NCBI GenBank assembly: GCA_009776995.1
Contig: WRMR01000179.1
Span: forward strand, 1 to 9,001
Source: Planctomycetaceae bacterium
Lineage (GTDB): Bacteria; Planctomycetota; Planctomycetia; Pirellulales; Thermoguttaceae
Direction: 5' to 3'
DNA: 9,001 bases
The notes under the pieces were generated by a model. It made no database searches. It was not told where the DNA came from and was given only the letters and a program-made list of their open reading frames with translations. A program made the position numbers and the translations under genes. How positions within the stretch are numbered: position 1 is the first letter of the stretch; each line of letters starts with the position of its first letter. Shown here piece by piece: positions 6,435 to 9,001 of this stretch.

Positions 6435-6569
6435 ATGGATTTCGTACTCCACCGTTTTGAAAAAAAAGTCGATTCGTATATTCTGAATGTAAAGTATCCT
6501 TATCTGTATCCGTTGAATCTTTTTTGCGTCCCGATCATCCTTTCTGAAATCATCCCGGAGTTCTCCTGA
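6435..6569 (+). CDS. Possible 44-residue ORF directly upstream of the O-antigen ligase-like gene
   Basis: ATG at 6435 opens 44 codons ending in TGA at 6567-6569, one base before the ATG of the next gene, so translational coupling is possible. The product has a charged N-terminal third (HRFEKKVD) and a hydrophobic, proline-containing remainder (YPYLYPLNLF, then CVPIILSEII). Codon choice looks like that of the neighbours, but there is no good Shine-Dalgarno sequence before it. It could be a small membrane-associated protein, a leader peptide, a remnant of a longer gene, or chance. I do not recognise it. Confidence 0.3.
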   Translation: MDFVLHRFEKKVDSYILNVKYPYLYPLNLFCVPIILSEIIPEFS

Positions 6570-6570
6570 C

Positions 6571-7872
6571 ATGATCCTGTTGCTTCTTGGGTACATGTGG
6601 CTTTATATTCACAGACCGTTTGAAATCTGGCACAGACTGGGGGACGTGGCTTTTGAACGCATGTATATTCTCACCTGTGCCATATTATGGTTTTTTTTGC
6701 ACAAGAAGAGTTGCATTCGAAACATCAATGTGCTGGGGGTTTTCGTTGTCACAGCCGCCATCTTAATCTCGGATTTTATGACCAATACGACGGGAAAGAT
6801 GAATCCTGTTGTCGAAGAGTGGTTGAAAATCATGTTTTTTACGATCCTGCTGATGACCTGTGTCCGTGACGAAACAGAATTGCGTGTCCTTCTGGTCGGC
6901 TTTACCGTCATTTTTTTCGGATATATGTTGCACTCCTTCTACGAGTTCAAAGTGAACGACCGTTTTGTCTATCGCATGGGAATTCCACGTCTTTGTGGAA
7001 TCGGTGAAACGATGAGTGATCCCAATTCCTTCAGTGCCTCCATCGTTTACTTTCTTCCCGTTCTCGTTCCGATATGGATGGTGATGCGCGGAATCGCGGC
7101 CATTCCCGTCCGGTTGTTCGTCATCGCCGCCTTTTCGCTGGCCGTGATTTGTATTACTTACACCGGCTCCCGTTCGGCTTTTGTCGGTCTTTTGGCCTAT
7201 ATTTTCCTGGCGGTTGCCGTTTCCAAAAACCGTTGGAAAATTCTGGCCGCTTCCGCCGTCCTTCTCCCGATCATTTGGGGCTCCATGGACCAGCGTTTAC
7301 AAAACCGCTACATGACGCTCATCGATCCATCCCGGGGACCGAAGAATGCCCAAGCGTCCGCCGAAGGACGTATCGAAGGTTTCAAGGTGGGTATGGAGCT
7401 TTACAGAAAATCGCCCGTGTATGGTTTTGGACCGGGAAACGCGCAGCATTACATCTCCTCGAAACTCCAAACGCATAATTTTCTTGGCCAGGTTGCAGGA
7501 GAAATGGGAAGCATCGGTCTGGCTGCTTACGCCTTCCTGTGTTTCTGTTTCACAACGAACTACTTGTATTCCCGGTTCTATTGGAAAATCCTGACCACAC
7601 GCTGTCCAACCGCCGATCCCTGGCTGTTTCAAGTGTCCCAGGCCATCTTTCTCGCCTTGATTTTGTTGCTCTTGATGGGATTGGGAAGCCACAATGCCTT
7701 TCGTTACACCTGGGTCTGGTATGCCATGTTCCAGAGCATGGCCGTCGCGGCTTTGAAAAAGAAAACAGAGGATTATATCCGGGAGCAGAATGAAATCCCT
7801 GTCGCCGACACAATCGATGTGTCAGTGTCAGGCCAGACTGCCATCAGCCGCCCCGTTCCGCAGACCTTATGA
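6571..7872 (+). CDS. O-antigen ligase/polymerase-family polytopic membrane protein (Wzy_C type)
   Basis: An inner-membrane protein of the O-antigen ligase/Wzy polymerase superfamily. Such proteins transfer or polymerise lipid-linked glycan on the outer face of the membrane. It has 433 residues, typical for the family, and about ten hydrophobic segments, starting with residues 1-13. Family marks are SDPNSFSASI (149-158), TGSRSAF (198-204, conserved Arg), a large external loop with SAEGRIEGFKVG (263-274) and YGFGPGN (284-290), and THNFLGQVAGEMGSIGL (301-317), where the His is the usual catalytic-loop residue. The C-terminal about 38 residues are soluble. The start at 6571 has GGAG at 6557-6560, ten bases upstream. 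The in-frame stop at 6514 and absence of ATG/GTG/TTG after it exclude a longer form. Ligase, O-antigen polymerase, exopolysaccharide polymerase or protein-glycosylation ligase cannot be told apart here. No glycosyltransferase neighbours are visible. Confidence 0.85.
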   Translation: MILLLLGYMWLYIHRPFEIWHRLGDVAFERMYILTCAILWFFLHKKSCIRNINVLGVFVVTAAILISDFMTNTTGKMNPVVEEWLKIMFFTILLMTCVRDETELRVLLVGFTVIFFGYMLHSFYEFKVNDRFVYRMGIPRLCGIGETMSDPNSFSASIVYFLPVLVPIWMVMRGIAAIPVRLFVIAAFSLAVICITYTGSRSAFVGLLAYIFLAVAVSKNRWKILAASAVLLPIIWGSMDQRLQNRYMTLIDPSRGPKNAQASAEGRIEGFKVGMELYRKSPVYGFGPGNAQHYISSKLQTHNFLGQVAGEMGSIGLAAYAFLCFCFTTNYLYSRFYWKILTTRCPTADPWLFQVSQAIFLALILLLLMGLGSHNAFRYTWVWYAMFQSMAVAALKKKTEDYIREQNEIPVADTIDVSVSGQTAISRPVPQTL

Positions 7873-7967
7873 AGGCAAAACCGTTTCTCACGGGGCCTCG
7901 TCAACTGCTCTGGAATGCGGTGAAAAGTCTGTCTCTACCGCACACCGCCAACAAAGTGAAGTTTTAA
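7869..7967 (+). CDS. Possible 32-residue basic ORF overlapping the ligase stop codon
   Basis: ATG at 7869 overlaps the TGA of the ligase-like gene as ATGA, the classic arrangement for coupled translation. It runs 32 codons to TAA at 7965-7967, ten bases before a terminator-like hairpin. The product is small and basic (Lys at 2, 4, 20, 29 and 31; Arg at 12), with a short amphipathic-looking centre (LLWNAVKSLSL). No separate Shine-Dalgarno sequence is visible. It fits neatly between gene and terminator, which favours a real ORF, but at this length chance is quite possible. No family is recognised. Confidence 0.3.
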   Translation: MKAKPFLTGPRQLLWNAVKSLSLPHTANKVKF

Positions 7968-7976
7968 AACACCAGC

Positions 7977-8001
7977 CCGGAGCGTAAGCGACGGTTTTTT
8001 T
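7977..8001 (+). terminator. GNRA-capped hairpin with T7 tail, terminator of the ligase-like gene
   Basis: CCG, GA, GC, GTAA, GC, GA, CGG (7977-7994) folds as a compact hairpin. It has three outer pairs, a tandem G-A/A-G mismatch, two inner pairs and a GUAA (GNRA) tetraloop, followed at once by seven T (7995-8001). This is a plausible intrinsic terminator 105 bases after the ligase stop. The motif CCCGGAGCG[T/C]AAGCGACGGG resembles a short repeat I recall as frequent in Rhodopirellula-type genomes; this was not verified. Confidence 0.6.
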
Positions 8002-8038
8002 CTGGAACGGTACCGTTGAACCGGTCACTTACGTTCCG
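7978..8038. repeat. 61-base imperfect palindrome containing a 12-base perfect palindrome
   Basis: Bases 7978-7994 pair with 8022-8038 (15 of 17 pairs, one being G-U on +). The centre contains the perfect palindrome AACGGTACCGTT (8006-8017). This long-range fold competes with the small GNRA hairpin in the left arm. The right arm carries a degenerate inverted copy of that motif (GGAACGTAAGTGACCGG on -), so the two halves look like inverted copies of one repeat serving the two convergent genes. Confidence 0.6.
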
Positions 8039-8061
8039 CGCAATCATCACGTGAACATTTC

Positions 8062-8124
8062 CCATCAGAGCCGCGAGAGTTATCGAGCGGAATGACCGCT
8101 CCGTGACCGTCGCGGCTCTGATGG
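8062..8124 (+). repeat. 63-base near-continuous hairpin between convergent genes
   Basis: The outer arms 8062-8076 and 8110-8124 are a perfect 15-base inverted repeat. Inside, after a 2x2 mismatch, 8079-8083 pair with 8103-8107 (two pairs are G-U when read on +). After one C-C mismatch, 8085-8090 pair with 8096-8101 around a five-base loop, AATGA. That gives about 26 pairs in all. The G-U pairs become A-C on the - strand, so the folded RNA is better on +. There is no T tail on either side. It could be a bidirectional processing or termination element, a small RNA, or a REP/MITE-like repeat. Apart from this and the features listed above, 7873-8175 holds only a tandem TTTGCAC pair (8153-8166). 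Confidence 0.6.
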
Positions 8125-8175
8125 AACGAACAACTGATTTCTGCGCAGGTTCTTTGCACTTTGCACTCTGCTCTT

Positions 8176-9001
8176 CTACGACCGTTTGCCTTCGGAGAGG
8201 GCGGCAAATTCGTCCCAGTGGCCATCCAGGAATGCCTGGGCCGGTGTGCCGGTAAAGGCCACGATACGATAAGCCAATTGAAGCACATCGCCTTTCGGCA
8301 GGACAAATTTTTCGTCATTGGCAAACGCATTGAACGGCATGGGCGAAAAATTGCCGTAATCACGGGTAAACCAGATGTTCCGGTCGAAGGGCGAACGCTT
8401 GTACTGCGGCGACATGATGGCCAAACCTTCCACCAATCCGTCATCGCGGCCATACCGTTTGCCGTATGCGGCCATCCATCGGGCGGGTTTGTCGAGCGTG
8501 TTCGCCTGGGTCTGCTGACCTTCGCTGTTGATAAGAACGCCGCCGCCGTCCACGGACAGGTCCTGCTCAGTGCGCACGCCGAAAAATCCGTGATTGGATT
8601 TCAAGAACGTCACTTCGGTCAGAGCCGTCAATTCAAAATAACAGTCGAGCGTGTAAGTTTCGTCGTTGAGGATGGTCAGCACGAATCGGCGTTTGTCAGC
8701 GATGATCGGCTCGTCTTCAAAGGGCGTCCAAAGGCACTCGTTCAAGATAACCGCCGATGTTTCGGTGCATTCGCCCAGATCAAGTTTCTTCGAGGCAATA
8801 CGATCCTTGTCCGGGTTGTTTTGCCAGTAGTTTCGCCCATTGACCCTGTCAACCCCGAAAAAGACGCTACGATGATGCGGCCAGGGCTGTGCGGTCTCTG
8901 ATGTCAGCGACAGACCTGACTTGAGCGCGTTGAGCGGATAAAAATAGGGGTACTTTTGCAAGGCTTCCGCCCGGTAACAGGTCAGCGGCAAATTCTTCCA
9001 G
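8176..9001 (-). CDS. DUF6807 (PmoA-family) protein, 5' end outside window
   Basis: The frame is open from the right edge to TAG at 8176-8178, giving 274 visible residues. An in-frame TTG at 8991 is not taken as the start because the frame continues past the window. Family marks are KYPYFYPLNAL near the visible N-terminus (about 16-26), PHHRSVFFGVDRVNGRNYW (about 41-59), GRI-like spacing, and a C-terminal block with GLAIM and NIWFTRDYGNFSPMPFNAF, ending in LAYRIVAFTG..AQAF. These match the family named PmoA/DUF6807 in databases. Despite that name it is not a methane monooxygenase. Members are beta-rich proteins of unknown activity, often encoded near sugar dehydrogenase and secreted-enzyme genes in Planctomycetes and Bacteroidetes. 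It faces the ligase-like gene convergently. Confidence 0.85.
   Translation of the reverse strand, partial: WKNLPLTCYRAEALQKYPYFYPLNALKSGLSLTSETAQPWPHHRSVFFGVDRVNGRNYWQNNPDKDRIASKKLDLGECTETSAVILNECLWTPFEDEPIIADKRRFVLTILNDETYTLDCYFELTALTEVTFLKSNHGFFGVRTEQDLSVDGGGVLINSEGQQTQANTLDKPARWMAAYGKRYGRDDGLVEGLAIMSPQYKRSPFDRNIWFTRDYGNFSPMPFNAFANDEKFVLPKGDVLQLAYRIVAFTGTPAQAFLDGHWDEFAALSEGKRS

Noticed and set aside
6343..6500. Promoter-like boxes for the ligase-like gene (TTGCGG with CATAAT; TTGAAA with TATATT)
   Set aside because: Spacers are 13-14 bases, too short for a sigma70 promoter; no credible promoter could be assigned.
8047..8054. TCACGTGA palindrome
   Set aside because: An eight-base palindrome is expected by chance, and no promoter is nearby to give it a role as an operator.
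8153..8166. Tandem TTTGCAC TTTGCAC
   Set aside because: Only two exact copies plus a degenerate third; too short to interpret as a functional repeat or CRISPR.
8176..9001. Reading the PmoA-family name as evidence of methane oxidation
   Set aside because: The motifs are those of the soluble DUF6807 family, not of the membrane-bound methane monooxygenase subunit; no other pmo gene is present.

Overview
The window looks like planctomycete chromosome. The strongest evidence is a DUF1559 (SBP_bac_10) prepilin-like protein at 331-975, whose FTLVELLVVIAIIG ... LLPAVQAAREAARR head is a hallmark of Planctomycetes. The secreted parallel beta-helix protein and the DUF6807 (PmoA-family) protein are also commonly abundant there. 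Genus-level placement is not possible from these bases.

Layout from left to right: (1) 1-348 is the 3' end of an IS630-family insertion sequence, with the transposase C-terminus on +. (2) 331-975 on - is a DUF1559 gene whose C-terminus is cut off by that IS. It has its own promoter, a long leader with a strong hairpin, and a 12-base G run just after the start codon. (3) 1211-1232 is a perfect palindrome, probably the terminator of the next gene. (4) 1281-3419 on - is a secreted right-handed beta-helix protein, probably a carbohydrate-active enzyme, with a clear sigma70-type promoter at 3495-3523. (5) 3420-3729 is intergenic and carries a terminator-like hairpin inside a larger imperfect inverted repeat. 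(6) 3730-6138 on - is a dCache-PAS methyl-accepting chemotaxis protein. (7) 6139-6570 is a divergent intergenic region with a possible 44-codon ORF abutting the next gene. (8) 6571-7872 on + is a polytopic O-antigen ligase/polymerase-family membrane protein, overlapped by a possible 32-codon ORF. (9) 7873-8175 is a highly structured region between convergent genes. (10) 8176-9001 on - is a DUF6807 protein running off the right edge.

The genes do not form one operon. There are promoters, terminators and strand switches between most of them. The common theme is surface and polysaccharide biology: a pseudopilin-like surface protein, a secreted glycan-active beta-helix protein, a chemoreceptor, a glycan polymerase/ligase, and a protein of a family often found near sugar-catabolism genes. 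I do not see a convincing new multi-gene system. The most unusual signals are the G12 tract in the prepilin gene, the IS630 truncation of that gene, and the paired RNA-like structures between 7977 and 8124.
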